A DNA stretch of 64,000 bases from Sulfobacillus sp. (GCA_027343695.1 DAHWKJ010000083.1:1-64000), one strand, 5' to 3'. Shown: positions 42,667 through 54,708, counted from the first letter of the stretch. Notes: generated by a model from the sequence alone, not told the origin. Made by a program: numbers and translations.

Positions 42667-43206
42667 TCACTTCTTCCCAGTCTTTCCAACCTTGCGAATG
42701 ATGCGTTCGCCCTTGTAGTGAATCCCTTTGCCCTTGTAGGGTTCCGGGGGTCGTACACCGCGAATTTTGGCGGCAATTTCTCCTACCAGTTCCTTGTCAA
42801 ACCCGTTCACATAGATATTGGTGGGATTAGGCACTTCAAAGTCAATCCCAGCCGGCGGCACAAATTCCACCGGGTGGGAATAGCCCACCGCCAATACCAG
42901 TTTCGTCCCTTGCTTGGACGCTCTGTAACCCACACCAGCCAATTCCAGATGGCGTTGGAATCCCTTGGAAACCCCTTCTACCATGTTGGCCACTAAGGTC
43001 CTCGAAAGTCCCCATTGTGCGCGTGCCCGCCCACTATCGTCCACCGGTGTAATGGTGACCACGGCATCCGTAAGGTCGACATGCACATCACGCTCTAGGG
43101 TGCGCTCAAGGGATCCCTTGGGTCCTTTGACGTGGACGTAACTTCCCTCAACCTTGACCTCAACCCCCGCAGGCACTGCGATGGGCTGTTTCCCAATCCG
43201 TGACAT
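42667..43206 (-). CDS. rplF: 50S ribosomal protein L6
   Basis: 179 residues: [16 protein letters not shown] at the start, [23 protein letters not shown] in the middle and [19 protein letters not shown] at the end. Two similar domains, located near the factor-binding site. Confidence 0.98.
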   Translation of the reverse strand: MSRIGKQPIAVPAGVEVKVEGSYVHVKGPKGSLERTLERDVHVDLTDAVVTITPVDDSGRARAQWGLSRTLVANMVEGVSKGFQRHLELAGVGYRASKQGTKLVLAVGYSHPVEFVPPAGIDFEVPNPTNIYVNGFDKELVGEIAAKIRGVRPPEPYKGKGIHYKGERIIRKVGKTGKK

Positions 43207-43242
43207 TGTTATCCTCCTCTATCATGCTTTAGGACGCCAGGT

Positions 43243-43641
43243 CTACCAGACGTAGCAAAGCACTTCGCCACCCACCCGAGTTTCTCGAGCTTGTTTCTCG
43301 GTCATGATGCCGTGCGACGTCGACAAAACAGCAATACCGAGTCCCCCTAACACGCGCGGCAACTCATCTTGTCCAGCGTAGACCCTAAGGCCGGGACGAC
43401 TAATCCGCTTCAAACCACTAATGACGCGTTCGCGGTCAGGCCCATACTTCAAGTACAGCCGAAGCATGCCGTGCTTACCATCCTCAATCAATTCTACATC
43501 CCGGATAAATCCCTCTTGCTTTAAAATGGCTGCTATGGCCCGCTTCATGCGAGAGACCGGTACATCGACAAAGTCTCGATACACCGTGTTGCCATTACGA
43601 ATCCGGGTCAACATGTCCGCTATTGGATCTGTCACTGCCAT
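43243..43641 (-). CDS. rpsH: 30S ribosomal protein S8
   Basis: 132 residues: [14 protein letters not shown] at the N-terminus and [21 protein letters not shown]...GGEVLCYVW at the C-terminus. Central 16S-binding assembly protein. Confidence 0.98.
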   Translation of the reverse strand: MAVTDPIADMLTRIRNGNTVYRDFVDVPVSRMKRAIAAILKQEGFIRDVELIEDGKHGMLRLYLKYGPDRERVISGLKRISRPGLRVYAGQDELPRVLGGLGIAVLSTSHGIMTEKQARETRVGGEVLCYVW

Positions 43642-43656
43642 CCTCCTTTCCCCGAG

Positions 43657-43842
43657 TTACCAGCTGGCCTTACGAACCCCGGGGATTTCCCCTTGATGGG
43701 CGAGTTGCCGAAAACATAGGCGACACAATCCAAAATCGCGAATATACGCATGGGGTCGCCCGCATAATTGGCACCGGTGGTACTTGCGCACCGCATACTT
43801 GGGGGTGCGTTTTGCCTTGGCAATCATGGACTTTTTAGCCAC
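43657..43842 (-). CDS. rpsN: 30S ribosomal protein S14 type Z
   Basis: 61 residues, the short zinc form: [20 protein letters not shown] carries the Cys4 site. [12 protein letters not shown] is the standard start. The start overlaps the rplE end by eight bases. Zinc-type S14 fits the Gram-positive assignment. Confidence 0.98.
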   Translation of the reverse strand: MAKKSMIAKAKRTPKYAVRKYHRCQLCGRPHAYIRDFGLCRLCFRQLAHQGEIPGVRKASW

Positions 43843-44407
43843 GAGCCACCTCCTTTTTTTGGGGCGTGAAGGGCATCCCCAACATACTTAAAAGCATCTG
43901 CGCTTCCTCATCGGAGTTCGCACTGGTGACCAAGGTAATATCCATCCCACGGAGCTTCTCCACCTTGTCGTAGTCGACCTCCGGGAAAATGATTTGCTCT
44001 TTGACTCCGAGCGTGTAACCGCCCCGGCCGTCAAAACCCTTAGTCGACAGCCCACGAAAGTCTCGCACGCGTGGCAGTGCCATAAAAAACAATTTTTCTA
44101 CAAAGTCGTACATCCGTTGGCCCCTCAAGGTCACTTTCGCGCCTATCGGCATGCCTTCACGCAACTTAAACGATGCAATCGACTTTTTAGCTCGTGTCAC
44201 TAAGGGCTTCTGCCCCGTGATTTGAGTCAGGTCATGGACTGCTGCATCCAAAAGTTTAGGATTCCCTACCGAATCCCCTACCCCCATGTTGACCACTACT
44301 TTCACCACTTTGGGCACTTGCATGGGGTTTTTATACTTAAACCGCTCCATGAGGGCTGGGACGACTTCTTTTTCGTACCGGTCCTTGAGCGCCGACTCAA
44401 TAGCCAT
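43835..44407 (-). CDS. rplE: 50S ribosomal protein L5
   Basis: 190 residues, ten more than usual: besides the normal core ([57 protein letters not shown]) there is a short C-terminal extension, [14 protein letters not shown]. Binds 5S rRNA and P-site tRNA. Confidence 0.98.
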   Translation of the reverse strand: MAIESALKDRYEKEVVPALMERFKYKNPMQVPKVVKVVVNMGVGDSVGNPKLLDAAVHDLTQITGQKPLVTRAKKSIASFKLREGMPIGAKVTLRGQRMYDFVEKLFFMALPRVRDFRGLSTKGFDGRGGYTLGVKEQIIFPEVDYDKVEKLRGMDITLVTSANSDEEAQMLLSMLGMPFTPQKKEVARG

Positions 44408-44435
44408 GATGTCCCCCTGTTCTTCTCGGCAGAGC

Positions 44436-44750
44436 CTAGATCGTCGCTCCGCACTGTTTACATACGCGAACCTTTTTGCCGGTGTCTAGAATCTTGTGTC
44501 CCACGCGGGTCGCCTTTTTGCATGACGAGCATACTAGCATCACATTGGACACATGAATCGGGGCCTCTTTGGTAATAATGCCCCCTTGGGAAAACTCCGG
44601 TGTGGGCTTTTGATGGCGTTTCACCAGGTTGATTTTCTCCACCACCACACGGTCTTCCCGGGGAATCGACCGGATGATGTCACCCTCTTTGCCCTTTTCT
44701 CGTCCCGCGATGATTTTCACGCGATCGCCTTTTTTTACGTGCACTGCCAC
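44436..44750 (-). CDS. rplX: 50S ribosomal protein L24
   Basis: 104 residues. The KOW motif [20 protein letters not shown] is at the N-terminus; the second half has CSSC...CKQC, a Cys4 zinc-ribbon-like pair found in many Gram-positive L24. Assembly initiator for the 50S subunit. Confidence 0.98.
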   Translation of the reverse strand: MAVHVKKGDRVKIIAGREKGKEGDIIRSIPREDRVVVEKINLVKRHQKPTPEFSQGGIITKEAPIHVSNVMLVCSSCKKATRVGHKILDTGKKVRVCKQCGATI

Positions 44751-44786
44751 ACCCCCTTCCTGGTTCTAGGCCTCTCCTCTCGACGC

Positions 44787-45158
44787 CTAAAGAACTTCAG
44801 GCGCTAGAGATACAATCTTCATGAACTCCCGTTCACGCAACTCTCGAGCAACCGGTCCGAAAATCCGGGTCCCTCTCGGCTCGTGGTCATCGCCGCGCAA
44901 AATAACCGCTGCGTTCTCATCGAACTTAATGTAGGATCCGTCAACCCGGCGCTGCCCAGTCTTGGTTCGCACGATCACAGCCTTAACCACGTCACCCTTT
45001 TTCACCATACCCCCGGGTGATGCCGACTTGACCGCGGCCACGATGACATCCCCGATATTGCCATAACGTCGGAACGACCCACCTAAAACGCGAATGCACA
45101 TGATTTCCTTGGCACCCGTATTGTCAGCGACCGCTAACCGTGTTTGCGGCTGAATCAT
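44787..45158 (-). CDS. rplN: 50S ribosomal protein L14
   Basis: 123 residues: [28 protein letters not shown] and [14 protein letters not shown] are diagnostic. Interface protein. Confidence 0.98.
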   Translation of the reverse strand: MIQPQTRLAVADNTGAKEIMCIRVLGGSFRRYGNIGDVIVAAVKSASPGGMVKKGDVVKAVIVRTKTGQRRVDGSYIKFDENAAVILRGDDHEPRGTRIFGPVARELREREFMKIVSLAPEVL

Positions 45159-45191
45159 AACTCTCCCTCTTTCTGTCGCCCGTGATGTGCG

Positions 45192-45455
45192 TTAGTCTTC
45201 GGCTCGACTGAGAACCTGAACCACGCGCCAACGCTTTTCTTTAGATATCGGGCGGGTCTCTTCGATCCGCACCCGGTCGCCGGTATGATACTGATTCTCT
45301 TCGTCATGTGCCTTGTAGCGTTTGGTGCGGCGCATGGTACGACCATAAATCGGATGCCGGACTAGCGTCTCAACGGCCACGACTACGGTTTTTTCCATCT
45401 TATCGCTCACCACAGTTCCCTCGCGCAACTTGCGCTTCCCTGCATGCTCTGCCAT
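45192..45455 (-). CDS. rpsQ: 30S ribosomal protein S17
   Basis: 87 residues, OB fold: [19 protein letters not shown] and [19 protein letters not shown]...[18 protein letters not shown] are standard. Follows rpmC by 11 bp. Confidence 0.98.
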   Translation of the reverse strand: MAEHAGKRKLREGTVVSDKMEKTVVVAVETLVRHPIYGRTMRRTKRYKAHDEENQYHTGDRVRIEETRPISKEKRWRVVQVLSRAED

Positions 45456-45466
45456 GTTCTACCCTC

Positions 45467-45670
45467 CTACTTAAGACCCTGTTTACGGTCGTGTTCCGTC
45501 ATAATCGTGTGTACCCGGGCAATATCTTTTTTGACTTGACGAATCCGCATCGGGTTTTCTAGCTGGGAGGTGGCATGTTGAAAGCGTAGCCGAAAGAGCT
45601 CCTCTTTAAGGTTCTTCAACTGGGTTAACAATTCATCCTGATTGAAATCCCGAATTTCTTTAGGCTTCAT
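45467..45670 (-). CDS. rpmC: 50S ribosomal protein L29
   Basis: 67 residues from ATG 45670. The ORF-track start 45703 lies within rplP; AGGAGAG is correctly spaced for 45670, giving [34 protein letters not shown] is the L29 signature. Near the peptide exit. Confidence 0.96.
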   Translation of the reverse strand: MKPKEIRDFNQDELLTQLKNLKEELFRLRFQHATSQLENPMRIRQVKKDIARVHTIMTEHDRKQGLK

Positions 45671-46094
45671 GCGCATTCTCTCCTGACTCTTCCCGTCGCA
45701 CAAACCGCGTGTGAATCGGAAGTTTGTGGGCCGCGCGGCGCAACGCCTCTTTGGCTACATCTTCCGGTACCCCGGAAAGCTCGAACATTATTCGTTGCGG
45801 CTTTACTACCGCAACCCAAAACTCCACGTTGCCCTTCCCACTCCCTTGCCGCGTCTCCGCAGGCTTTTTGGTGACGGGTTTGTCGGGGAATATCGTGATC
45901 CACACCTTACCACCGCGGCGAATATATCGAGTGAGCGCTACACGTGCCGCTTCAATCTGCCGGTCGGTGATCCATGCCGGCTCCAATGCTTGGAGTCCGT
46001 ACTCCCCAAACGTTACCCGATTACCACGATGGGCAGTCCCCTTCATGCGGCCCCGGTGCATCTTGCGATACTTAGTCCGCTTGGGTTGCATCAT
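45660..46094 (-). CDS. rplP: 50S ribosomal protein L16
   Basis: 144 residues: [17 protein letters not shown] at the start, [21 protein letters not shown] in the middle. It overlaps rpsC by four bases and rpmC by eleven. Two ATGs are adjacent; the second (46091) could be the true start. Confidence 0.98.
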   Translation of the reverse strand: MMQPKRTKYRKMHRGRMKGTAHRGNRVTFGEYGLQALEPAWITDRQIEAARVALTRYIRRGGKVWITIFPDKPVTKKPAETRQGSGKGNVEFWVAVVKPQRIMFELSGVPEDVAKEALRRAAHKLPIHTRFVRREESGENAHEA

Positions 46095-46777
46095 GATCTA
46101 GCGCCTCCTTCAGAGCCTTGAGCCACCGTCGGCCTACGCTTTAAGCCCGGTAACACTTGGCCCTTGTAGATCCACACCTTGACGCCAATGATTCCGTACG
46201 TCGTGTGCGCCTCGGCAAATCCGTAGTCGATATCGGCTCGCAACGTGTGCAACGGAATCGACCCTTCCCAAGTCCACTCGCGACGCGCAATTTCGGCGCC
46301 TCCCAAGCGACCACTGACCATCACCTTAATCCCTTTGGCGCCCTGGCGCATGGCTCGCATGACGGCTTGCTTCATGGCCCTCTTAAAGGCAATCCGTTTT
46401 TCCAGCTGCGACGCAATCGATTCCGCAACCAATTGGCCGTCCGCTTCCGGATTCTTCACCTCAAGAATATTCAGGTTCACTTGCTTGGTGGTAAGGCTTT
46501 CCAAATCCTTCCGTAGTGCGTCAACCCCTACGCCACCCTTACCGATCACCATACCGGGCTTACCGGTGTGCACCGTGACTTTCAGTTTGTTGGCAGCACC
46601 CCGTTCGATTTCAATCCGGGAGACCCCCGCACCATAGTGGCGGCGCTTGACAAACTTACGAATTTTAAAGTCCTCACCAATGAGCTCTGGCGTTGTCTTG
46701 CGGGTACCGAACCAACGAGAGTCCCAATCTTTGACGATGCCCAGTCGTAGCCCCTTGGGATGTACTTTCTGACCCAT
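46091..46777 (-). CDS. rpsC: 30S ribosomal protein S3
   Basis: 228 residues: [23 protein letters not shown], the KH domain [20 protein letters not shown] and [13 protein letters not shown]. mRNA entry-site protein. The C-terminal tail after VLPGLKRRP is short and slightly acidic. Confidence 0.98.
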   Translation of the reverse strand: MGQKVHPKGLRLGIVKDWDSRWFGTRKTTPELIGEDFKIRKFVKRRHYGAGVSRIEIERGAANKLKVTVHTGKPGMVIGKGGVGVDALRKDLESLTTKQVNLNILEVKNPEADGQLVAESIASQLEKRIAFKRAMKQAVMRAMRQGAKGIKVMVSGRLGGAEIARREWTWEGSIPLHTLRADIDYGFAEAHTTYGIIGVKVWIYKGQVLPGLKRRPTVAQGSEGGARS

Positions 46778-46788
46778 TGTGTCCCCCC

Positions 46789-47154
46789 TTACCCGCGATG
46801 CCGCGGTCGTAGTACGACCGAAACGTGACTCGATCGCTTAAGAATTTGGAATGCCTGCCCGCGGCTTCTCGGATGAATCCGCTTCAGCGTTGGCCCGCCG
46901 TCCACCCAGATTGCGTGCACATACAAATCTTGCACATCGAGATCGTGATTGTGCTCCGCATTGGCTGCGGCACTCCGAATGACCTTGGCAATCACGCTCG
47001 AGGCACGTTTCGGTGTGTGATTAAGAATTGCCAACGCATCCCGAAGATTTTTGCCCCGGACTAAGTCGACCACCACCCGTACCTTTTGGGGAGCGATGCG
47101 GACATTCCTCACATGCGCCCGCGCCTCGGCGACGGGTTCTGTCTCTAGTTGCAT
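46789..47154 (-). CDS. rplV: 50S ribosomal protein L22
   Basis: 121 residues from ATG 47154 (AGGAGGG six bases upstream; the ORF-track GTG is one codon earlier). [21 protein letters not shown] and [24 protein letters not shown] include the exit-tunnel hairpin. Confidence 0.97.
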   Translation of the reverse strand: MQLETEPVAEARAHVRNVRIAPQKVRVVVDLVRGKNLRDALAILNHTPKRASSVIAKVIRSAAANAEHNHDLDVQDLYVHAIWVDGGPTLKRIHPRSRGQAFQILKRSSHVSVVLRPRHRG

Positions 47155-47165
47155 CACTGGCCCTC

Positions 47166-47450
47166 CTATTTCAGACCGCTGGAGCGTTCTGTCTTATCTC
47201 CATGGCCCCTAAATGTGCGGGTCGGGGCAAACTCGCCCAGTTTGTGCCCAACCATTTCCTCACTCACGTACACCGGTACGTGACGCCGTCCATCATGCAC
47301 CGCTATGGTGTGACCCACCATGTCGGGTAAAATAGTCGAGGCCCTCGCCCACGTCTTGATCACACGCTTCTCACCCTTGGTGTTCTGCGTTTCTACTTTC
47401 TTCATCAGGTTGGGATCCACGTAGGGTCCCTTCTTAATTGACCGACTCAT
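47166..47450 (-). CDS. rpsS: 30S ribosomal protein S19
   Basis: 94 residues: [19 protein letters not shown] at the start and [22 protein letters not shown] near the end. Subunit head protein next to S13. Confidence 0.98.
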   Translation of the reverse strand: MSRSIKKGPYVDPNLMKKVETQNTKGEKRVIKTWARASTILPDMVGHTIAVHDGRRHVPVYVSEEMVGHKLGEFAPTRTFRGHGDKTERSSGLK

Positions 47451-47462
47451 GTTATCCCTCCC

Positions 47463-48290
47463 CTACTTTCTACGCCGCACAATCAAACGATTGGAAGCCT
47501 TATGCTTCTTACGCGTCTTCGGACCTAGTGCCGGCTTGCCCCACGGTGTGACAGGGTGTTTACGCCCCACCGGCGACTTGCCTTCACCACCACCATGGGG
47601 GTGATCAACGGGGTTCATCGCCACACCACGCACCGTGGGCCGCTTCCCTAGCCATCGATTCCGACCCGCCTTACCAATGGTGATATTTTCGTGTTCGACG
47701 TTACCCACCTGACCGATAGTCGCCTTGCCTGTTACGGGTACGCGACGCAACTCACCAGAGGGTAGTCGTAACAACGCCAGCTTGCCTTCCTTCGCCATTA
47801 ACTGAGCCGAGGCACCTGCCGAGCGCGCCATTTGAGCACCACGGCCTGGTTTCAGTTCAATATTGTGTACCACCGTTCCAACCGGGATATCTGACATCGC
47901 GAGGGCATTACCGGGCTTAATGTCCGCCGTAGGTCCGGCCATCACCGAGTCACCAGGCTTTAGGCCCAACGGCGCGATAATGTAAGTCTTTTCTCCATCT
48001 TCGTATTGCAACAGCGCAATGCGACTGGTACGAAATGGGTCATATTCAATGGCCAATACGGTAGCAGCCATTCCCTCTTTGGCGCGCTTAAAGTCGATCT
48101 TTCGGTAGACGCGTTTGGTTCCGCCACCCCGGTGCCGTACGGTAATGCGACCAGAGTCGTTACGTCCAGCCTTGCGATGTCTCCCTTCAGTCAGGGATTT
48201 TTCGGGCTTGGTTTTGGTGATTTCTTCAAACGTTGAAATCGTCATTTGCCGGACCCCGGGGGAGGTCGGTTTCAGTTTACGAACGGGCAT
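47463..48290 (-). CDS. rplB: 50S ribosomal protein L2
   Basis: 275 residues. The C-terminal block [33 protein letters not shown] holds the conserved His near the peptidyl-transferase centre; [21 protein letters not shown] is the OB-fold start. Confidence 0.98.
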   Translation of the reverse strand: MPVRKLKPTSPGVRQMTISTFEEITKTKPEKSLTEGRHRKAGRNDSGRITVRHRGGGTKRVYRKIDFKRAKEGMAATVLAIEYDPFRTSRIALLQYEDGEKTYIIAPLGLKPGDSVMAGPTADIKPGNALAMSDIPVGTVVHNIELKPGRGAQMARSAGASAQLMAKEGKLALLRLPSGELRRVPVTGKATIGQVGNVEHENITIGKAGRNRWLGKRPTVRGVAMNPVDHPHGGGEGKSPVGRKHPVTPWGKPALGPKTRKKHKASNRLIVRRRK

Positions 48291-48309
48291 GCTTCATCCT
48301 CCTCCTACC

Positions 48310-48597
48310 TCAGACTCCTTCAAACAACTCGATGCTGTCTCCATCCCTTAAGGTCACAATGGCCTTTTTTCGGTCTGGAGTATATCCGACCGAATTGCCC
48401 CGGCGCTTTTCTTTACCGCGGCGCCATAAGGTGTTGACCTTGACAACCTTCACCTTAAAAATTTCCTCGACCGCGTTGCGAATCTCAATCTTGTTCGCGT
48501 CACGAGCCACCTCAAAGGTGTACTTGTTTAGCGCCATCGCATCGGTACTGGCTTCCGTGACAATCGGACGAAGAATAATGTCGTACGCTGTTTTCAT
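48310..48597 (-). CDS. rplW: 50S ribosomal protein L23
   Basis: 95 residues: [25 protein letters not shown] is the signature. Docking site for trigger factor and SRP at the tunnel exit. Overlaps rplD by four bases. Confidence 0.98.
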   Translation of the reverse strand: MKTAYDIILRPIVTEASTDAMALNKYTFEVARDANKIEIRNAVEEIFKVKVVKVNTLWRRGKEKRRGNSVGYTPDRKKAIVTLRDGDSIELFEGV

Positions 48598-49220
48598 CGG
48601 CCAAACACCTCTTCTACGGCTTGTACTGCGCTTTGGTCAAAGACCAGGCGGTGATACTTCAGTAAATTGTACACATTCAAGCTTTGGGCGGTGGTCGCCT
48701 TCATGTCTTGAAAATTCCGTGTCGACAGTTTTAAATGCGCCTCCGGTGTCGCCGTTACAAACAACACATTGGTTCCCAGATCCAACTTCGACACCAGATC
48801 CACGACTTGTTTGGTTTTCGCTTCCGGCAACGCCAAATTCTGAACCACGGTGAATTCCTGATCCCGAAGTTTGGCGCTGAGCGCTTGGCGCAACGCAGCC
48901 CGCCGCATCTTGCGCGGAAAATCGAGCGAAAAGTCTCGGGGATGCGGTCCAAACACCACCCCACCATGCCTCCAATGCGGAGCCCGCGTGGTTCCGGCCC
49001 GTGCACGCCCGGTACCCTTTTGACGCCATGGTTTCCGTCCACCACCCCGAACATGGGCCCGGGTTTTGGTTTGAGCTCGCCCCGCACGCTGGTTGGCCTC
49101 AAAAGCCACCACCGCCTGGTGCAACAACGACAGGTTAATCGGCGCTGCAAAAACCTGCTCGGAGAGTTCCATCTCGCCGACTACTTGGCCGTTAAGGTCA
49201 TATACATTTACTGTCGGCAA
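48594..49220 (-). CDS. rplD: 50S ribosomal protein L4
   Basis: 208 residues: the tunnel loop [24 protein letters not shown]...[13 protein letters not shown] is diagnostic. Starts one base after the rplC stop. Confidence 0.98.
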   Translation of the reverse strand: MPTVNVYDLNGQVVGEMELSEQVFAAPINLSLLHQAVVAFEANQRAGRAQTKTRAHVRGGGRKPWRQKGTGRARAGTTRAPHWRHGGVVFGPHPRDFSLDFPRKMRRAALRQALSAKLRDQEFTVVQNLALPEAKTKQVVDLVSKLDLGTNVLFVTATPEAHLKLSTRNFQDMKATTAQSLNVYNLLKYHRLVFDQSAVQAVEEVFGR

Positions 49221-49221
49221 T

Positions 49222-49872
49222 TTACTTCCCTCCCTTTTTGTTGCGCACCGATTCCCGAATCATCACCAACGACCCCTTAGGGCCCGGCACTGCTCCACGA
49301 ATCAATACTAAATTGCGATCCTTATCGACTCTCACCACATTTAACCGTAACACCGTAATCCGCCGATGACCCATGTGGCCCGGCATCTTACGCCCCGGGT
49401 GTACTCGGCCACCGCCCCCTGAAGTTCTCGACCCCAAGGATCCTACACGACGGTGATACTTCGAACCGTGGCTCATTGGACCCCGGTGAAATCCCCATCG
49501 CTTAATGACTCCAGCAAATCCTTTACCTTTGCTAGTTCCCGTCACATCAACAATATCGCCCTCGGTAAAAGCCTCTTCGATGCGATGTTGACGACCCGGT
49601 TCTAGGTCCATGGCCCCTGGCAGCCGAAATTCCCGTAAAAATCTCAACGGGGTCAAGCCTCTTTGCTCAAAATCCTTACGAATTGGTTGCGTTACTTTGT
49701 GTGGCCGTATAGGACCCACCCCAAGTTGCACCGCTTCATAACCGTCCTTCTCGCTGGTCCGCAATCGAACCACCGTGTTCGGCTCGGCATGAATCACGGT
49801 AACCGGTATGGCCCGGCCTGTTTCGTCAAACACTTGCGTCATGCCGACTTTTGTGCCAATAATTCCCTTCAT
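49222..49872 (-). CDS. rplC: 50S ribosomal protein L3
   Basis: 216 residues from ATG 49872 (GGGAGGG upstream); the ORF-track start 49926 lies in rpsJ. MKGIIGTKVGMTQVFDETG and GTSKGKGFAGVIKRWGFHRGPMSHGS are standard. Confidence 0.98.
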   Translation of the reverse strand: MKGIIGTKVGMTQVFDETGRAIPVTVIHAEPNTVVRLRTSEKDGYEAVQLGVGPIRPHKVTQPIRKDFEQRGLTPLRFLREFRLPGAMDLEPGRQHRIEEAFTEGDIVDVTGTSKGKGFAGVIKRWGFHRGPMSHGSKYHRRVGSLGSRTSGGGGRVHPGRKMPGHMGHRRITVLRLNVVRVDKDRNLVLIRGAVPGPKGSLVMIRESVRNKKGGK

Positions 49873-49885
49873 AATACCCTCCCGA

Positions 49886-50194
49886 CTACAGCTTAATCTC
49901 GATGTCCACCCCGGCCGGAAGGTCAAGACGCATTAACGCATTTACGGTCTTTTGACTAGGATCCATAATGTCAATCAAACGCTTGTGAATGCGGCGTTCG
50001 AATTGCTCGCGGATATCCTTTTCTCCGTTGGGTGCAGTCAATATGGTGTATATCGTCTTTTCCGTTGGCAACGGTACCGGACCAGAGACGGCAGCGCCAT
50101 TGCGCCGTGCCGTCTCCACGATCCGAACCGCCGATTGATCGAGCACTTCATGATCAAAGGCTTTGAGCCGAATGCGAATCTTTTGCTGGGCCAC
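49886..50194 (-). CDS. rpsJ: 30S ribosomal protein S10
   Basis: 102 residues: [20 protein letters not shown] and [22 protein letters not shown]. Also the NusE transcription partner. Follows tuf by 21 bp with no visible promoter, so the str and S10 operons are fused here. Confidence 0.98.
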   Translation of the reverse strand: MAQQKIRIRLKAFDHEVLDQSAVRIVETARRNGAAVSGPVPLPTEKTIYTILTAPNGEKDIREQFERRIHKRLIDIMDPSQKTVNALMRLDLPAGVDIEIKL

Positions 50195-50215
50195 CGTAGA
50201 TTTCCTCCTCGTTGA

Positions 50216-51418
50216 TTAGGCCAAAACCGCTGTAACGACGCCGGCGCCCACAGTACGACCACCCTCACGAATGGCAAAGCGCAATCCTTCTTCCATGGCG
50301 ATTGGTGCAATCAGCTCTACTTCCATTTGGATGTTGTCACCAGGCATCACCATTTCCACGCCTTCCGGAAGATTGACGACTCCGGTCACATCGGTCGTAC
50401 GGAAGTAAAACTGAGGCCGATAGCCATTAAAAAACGGTGTGTGACGTCCCCCTTCATCCTTGGACAACACATAGACCTCGGCTTTGTACTTGGTGTGCGG
50501 GTGAATGCTCCCGGGCTTGGCTAACACCTGACCCCGTTCTACTTCTTCCTTGTCCACGCCGCGCAACAGACAACCCACGTTGTCTCCCGCCACCGCCTGA
50601 TCCAAGGTCTTCCGGAACATTTCAACGCCGGTCACCACGGACTTCTTGCCCTTCTCGACTAGTCCGACGATTTCAATTTCCTCTCCCACCTTGACGGTCC
50701 CACGCTCAACACGACCGGTCACAACGGTACCACGTCCGGTAATCGAGTGCGTGTCTTCCACTGGCATCAAAAAGGGCTTGTCGGTGTCGCGCTCTGGGGT
50801 AGGAATGTAGTCATCGACCGCATCCATGAGTTCCCAAACCTTACCGCACCATTCACAGTCACGCTTACCGCATCCACATTCCAACGCTTTCAGGGCCGAG
50901 CCTGCAACGACAGGAATATCGTCACCAGGGAATTCGTAACTCGAAAGCAGTTCACGGACTTCAATTTCAACCAGCTCCATGAGTTCCGCGTCGTCCACCA
51001 TGTCGGCTTTGTTCAAAAACACCACGATGTTCGGCACACCCACTTGGCGGGCCAACAAGATGTGCTCGCGAGTCTGGGGCATCGGACCATCAGCCGCCGA
51101 TACCACTAAAATCGCACCATCCATCTGGGCTGCCCCAGTGATCATGTTCTTAACGTAGTCCGCGTGACCTGGGCAGTCCACGTGAGCATAGTGGCGCTTT
51201 TCGGTCTCGTACTCCACGTGGGCGGTCGCGATGGTAATTCCGCGTTCGCGCTCTTCAGGAGCCTTGTCAATTTGGTCATACGCCGTGAACTCTGCCTTAC
51301 CTTGGGTCGAAAGAACGCGGGTAATTGCCGCTGTCAGGGTCGTCTTACCGTGGTCCACGTGTCCGATAGTGCCCACGTTGATGTGGGGCTTATTGCGCTC
51401 ATACTTCTTCTTGGCCAT
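50216..51418 (-). CDS. tuf: elongation factor Tu
   Basis: 400 residues. G1 GHVDHGKTT, switch region [11 protein letters not shown]3 DCPGHADY, G4 NKAD and G5 SALKAL are intact. After G5 there is a Cys-rich insert, [19 protein letters not shown] (C181, C183, C188, C191), absent in E. coli EF-Tu and resembling a metal-binding loop. Delivers aminoacyl-tRNA to the A site. AAGGAGGATT precedes the ATG. Confidence 0.98.
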   Translation of the reverse strand: MAKKKYERNKPHINVGTIGHVDHGKTTLTAAITRVLSTQGKAEFTAYDQIDKAPEERERGITIATAHVEYETEKRHYAHVDCPGHADYVKNMITGAAQMDGAILVVSAADGPMPQTREHILLARQVGVPNIVVFLNKADMVDDAELMELVEIEVRELLSSYEFPGDDIPVVAGSALKALECGCGKRDCEWCGKVWELMDAVDDYIPTPERDTDKPFLMPVEDTHSITGRGTVVTGRVERGTVKVGEEIEIVGLVEKGKKSVVTGVEMFRKTLDQAVAGDNVGCLLRGVDKEEVERGQVLAKPGSIHPHTKYKAEVYVLSKDEGGRHTPFFNGYRPQFYFRTTDVTGVVNLPEGVEMVMPGDNIQMEVELIAPIAMEEGLRFAIREGGRTVGAGVVTAVLA

Positions 51419-51463
51419 TGCGAATGAATCCTCCTTAATAAATAGGTTTCCGAATCCGTGCCC

Positions 51464-53539
51464 TTACTTCCGAGCCTTAATGACTTGTTCCGTGACATGT
51501 CTCGGGGCTTCTTCGTAGTGAGCAAATTGCATGGTGTAGGTACCGCGTCCCTGAGTGCGCGAACGCAAGTCGGTCGCATACCCAAACATCTCAGCCAGCG
51601 GGACGAATCCACGAATCACTTGGACTCCTCCAATACGCGGCTCCATTCCTTCAATACGCCCTCGCCGGCTATTGAGGTCACCAATGACGTCGCCCATATA
51701 TTCCTCGGCAACCACCACTTCGACCGCCATCACTGGCTCGAGCAGCACGGGGCTGGCTTTTTGCGCTGCAGCCTTGAACCCCATGGATCCCGCAATTTTA
51801 AACGCCATTTCACTCGAGTCGACTTCGTGATACGACCCATCAAATAGCGTTGCACGCAGGTCAATCGTTGGATATCCCGCTAAAACACCGGTATCGAGCG
51901 CTTCGCGAATCCCTTGCTCAACCGCCGAGACGTATTCTCGCGGAACCACACCTCCAACAATCTTGTTGACAAACTCGAAACCGGCACCGGGTTCCAGCGG
52001 GGCAACCCGAACCCACACATGACCATACTGTCCGCGGCCACCGGTTTGGCGGATAAACTTCCCTTCCGCCTCCACCTCTTTGCGAATCGTCTCTTTGTAG
52101 GCAACCTGTGGCTTACCCACGTTAGCCTGCACCTTAAATTCGCGCAAGAGGCGGTCCACAATAATTTCAAGATGGAGCTCGCCCATTCCCGCAATAATGG
52201 TTTGGCCGGTTTCTTGGTCAGTAAACATCCGAAAGGTCGGATCCTCTTCGGCCAGCTTGGCCAATGCCGTCCCCATCTTATCTTGGTCTGCCTTAGTTTT
52301 CGGTTCAATTGCCACCGAAATCACGGGCTCCGGAAACACCATCGACTCCAGCACGATCGGATGTTGCTCGTCCGCCAGCGTGTCGCCTGTAGTGGTATCC
52401 TTCAAACCAACCGCCGCCGCAATGTCTCCGGTATACACGGTGGTAATCTCCTCGCGGTGGTTGGCGTGCATCTGAAGAATGCGCCCGATCCGCTCCCGAC
52501 GGCCCTTGGTCACATTGTAGACATAAGACCCGGAACTTAAGGTTCCCGAGTAGACCCGGAAGAAGGCCAGCTTACCGACAAACGGATCGGTCATAATCTT
52601 AAACGCCAGCGCTGAAAACGGTGCATTATCGTCGACCTCTCGGTAAACCTCTTCCGCACCATCCACGCTATGGCCGCGAACCGCACCCACGTCCATCGGG
52701 GATGGAAGGTAACTCACCACCGCATCCAACAACGGCTGGACTCCCTTATTGCGGTACGAGGAGCCGCAGACCACAGGAACCATCTTGCTCGCTAAGGTAC
52801 CTACTCGAATCGCTGCCCGCAACTCATCTAGCCCGATTTCTTCGCCTTCCAAGTACTTTTCCATGAGCGCATCATCGGTGTCCGCGCAGGCTTCGACCAA
52901 CATTTGACGGCGTTCCGCACAAATCTCCTGAAGGTCTTCCGGAATCGGCTCAAATTCACCCCGGGTCCCGAGGTCATCTTGATAGAAGTAGGCTTCCATA
53001 CGAAGCAGATCCACGATGCCACGAAAACTATCTTCAGCCCCAATCGGCCACTGAATCGCCACCGGATTGGCCCCCAAGCGGGAACGAATCTGATTGATGC
53101 ACATTTCAAAGTCCGCCCCAACGACGTCCATCTTATTAATGTAGGCCAGCCGCGGCACTCCATATTTATCCGCTTGCCGCCACACCGTTTCAGACTGCGG
53201 TTCAACCCCGCCCTTCGCGTCAAAAACGGCGATAGCGCCATCTAGCACGCGCAAGGACCGCTCTACTTCGACTGTAAAGTCCACGTGCCCGGGCGTGTCG
53301 ATAATGTTAATCCGATGTTCCTTCCATTGAGCAGTCGTCGCGGCCGACGTAATCGTAATGCCCCGCTCTTGCTCTTGAACCATCCAGTCCATCGTTGCCG
53401 CACCGTCATGAACCTCGCCGAGCTTATGCACTCGTCCCGTATAGAACAAAATGCGTTCGGTCGTGGTTGTTTTACCCGCATCAATGTGGGCCATAATCCC
53501 GATATTGCGAGTCTTTTCTAAAGAGAACGCGCGAGCCAT
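51464..53539 (-). CDS. fusA: elongation factor G
   Basis: 691 residues, five-domain translocase. G1 [15 protein letters not shown], switch [13 protein letters not shown]3 DTPGHVDFT and G4 NKMDVVGAD are intact; domain IV contains [15 protein letters not shown] and the tip loops. Canonical position between rpsG and tuf. Confidence 0.98.
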   Translation of the reverse strand: MARAFSLEKTRNIGIMAHIDAGKTTTTERILFYTGRVHKLGEVHDGAATMDWMVQEQERGITITSAATTAQWKEHRINIIDTPGHVDFTVEVERSLRVLDGAIAVFDAKGGVEPQSETVWRQADKYGVPRLAYINKMDVVGADFEMCINQIRSRLGANPVAIQWPIGAEDSFRGIVDLLRMEAYFYQDDLGTRGEFEPIPEDLQEICAERRQMLVEACADTDDALMEKYLEGEEIGLDELRAAIRVGTLASKMVPVVCGSSYRNKGVQPLLDAVVSYLPSPMDVGAVRGHSVDGAEEVYREVDDNAPFSALAFKIMTDPFVGKLAFFRVYSGTLSSGSYVYNVTKGRRERIGRILQMHANHREEITTVYTGDIAAAVGLKDTTTGDTLADEQHPIVLESMVFPEPVISVAIEPKTKADQDKMGTALAKLAEEDPTFRMFTDQETGQTIIAGMGELHLEIIVDRLLREFKVQANVGKPQVAYKETIRKEVEAEGKFIRQTGGRGQYGHVWVRVAPLEPGAGFEFVNKIVGGVVPREYVSAVEQGIREALDTGVLAGYPTIDLRATLFDGSYHEVDSSEMAFKIAGSMGFKAAAQKASPVLLEPVMAVEVVVAEEYMGDVIGDLNSRRGRIEGMEPRIGGVQVIRGFVPLAEMFGYATDLRSRTQGRGTYTMQFAHYEEAPRHVTEQVIKARK

Positions 53540-53557
53540 GATCTACGGAACTCCCTT

Positions 53558-54028
53558 CTACCAGCGGTAATGCGCAAAAGCCCTGTTTGATTCAGCCATG
53601 CGGTGAATTTCGTCACGCTTTTTGACGGCGCCCCCCGCGCTTTGCGAGGCATCAATAATCTCAGCAGCCAATCGTTCTTGCATGGTTCGTTCACCACGAG
53701 CCCTCGAATAGTTGACGAGCCAGCGCACCGCCAAAGACGTACGCCGGGTTGCCCGAACTTCCATCGGAACTTGGTACGTAGCACCACCCACACGCCGCGG
53801 ACGCACCTCAAGCAATGGGGTAACATTTTTCAAAGCGCCGTCAAAAACTTCCATCGCATCTTTTCCGGTTTTTTCGGCCACAATATCTAACGCGCCATAG
53901 ACAATCCGTTCGGCCAAACTTTTCTTTCCGTGTTGCATCACCTTGTTGATGACTTGGCCCACCAAGGGGCTACCATAAATGGTGTCCGGTGGCACTTCAC
54001 GGGGAGTAATCGATCCTCGCCTTGGCAT
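53558..54028 (-). CDS. rpsG: 30S ribosomal protein S7
   Basis: 156 residues from ATG 54028 with AGGAGGGAA upstream; the ORF-track start at 54109 lies in rps[21 protein letters not shown] and [18 protein letters not shown] are standard. Subunit head assembly protein. Confidence 0.98.
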   Translation of the reverse strand: MPRRGSITPREVPPDTIYGSPLVGQVINKVMQHGKKSLAERIVYGALDIVAEKTGKDAMEVFDGALKNVTPLLEVRPRRVGGATYQVPMEVRATRRTSLAVRWLVNYSRARGERTMQERLAAEIIDASQSAGGAVKKRDEIHRMAESNRAFAHYRW

Positions 54029-54038
54029 GAATTCCCTC

Positions 54039-54425
54039 CTACTTCTTCCCTGCTGCCTGGTTCTTCTTGGCGCCGTACTTTGAACGTCCTTGTTGACGCT
54101 TTTGCACACCGCCGGTGTCTAAAGTACCCCGGATAATGTGATAGCGAACACCCGGCAAGTCCCGCACCCGGCCTCCACGTACCAAAACCACGGAGTGTTC
54201 TTGTAAATTGTGCCCAATCCCAGGAATATACGCGGTGACTTCTTCCCCATTGGTGAGTCGCACACGCGCAACCTTCCTGAGCGCCGAATTTGGCTTCTTG
54301 GGGGTTACGGTTTTGACACTGACACACACCCCACGCTTTTGTGGGTTGCTGTGTAACGCCGGTGCCGTAGACTTCTTGTGCGATTTCTTACGCCCATGTC
54401 GGATTAACTGGTTAATCGTCGGCAC
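54039..54425 (-). CDS. rpsL: 30S ribosomal protein S12
   Basis: 128 residues from GTG 54425 (AAGGGGGA eight bases upstream); the track start at 54479 lies in the preceding gene. [37 protein letters not shown] and [16 protein letters not shown]. The Lys in TPKKPNS (streptomycin position 43) is the sensitive-type residue. Confidence 0.98.
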   Translation of the reverse strand: MPTINQLIRHGRKKSHKKSTAPALHSNPQKRGVCVSVKTVTPKKPNSALRKVARVRLTNGEEVTAYIPGIGHNLQEHSVVLVRGGRVRDLPGVRYHIIRGTLDTGGVQKRQQGRSKYGAKKNQAAGKK

Positions 54426-54429
54426 GGCA

Positions 54430-54708
54430 TCATCCCCCTTCTTTAACCTGAGTTCCCGGTAGCGGTATGACAGCAGCACACGCCGCCCCCACCTGAATCC
54501 CGCATAAACGGCCTAACTCAACCATAGTGTCAATATAATAGAGCGGAACGTGGTGTGCTTGACTGGATGACACGACCTCTTTCACCACTTTTGGGTCGGC
54601 AGCCGTGGCCACGTAGACGCGCACCGCGTTACCTTGAGCAATCTTTTTCAAAGTCTCTCGTGCTCCGACAACGCGCTGCCGGGGGTCCCGAAGGATGTTG
54701 GTTTCCAT
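54430..54708 (-). CDS. L7Ae-family ribosomal protein-like (YbxF/RplGB type)
   Basis: 92 residues from ATG 54708 (GGGAGG eight bases upstream). [20 protein letters not shown] and [28 protein letters not shown] match the L7Ae kink-turn-binding fold. In Bacillus the equivalent gene lies between rpoC and rpsL. It is the first gene of the str transcript. Confidence 0.93.
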   Translation of the reverse strand: METNILRDPRQRVVGARETLKKIAQGNAVRVYVATAADPKVVKEVVSSSQAHHVPLYYIDTMVELGRLCGIQVGAACAAVIPLPGTQVKEGG

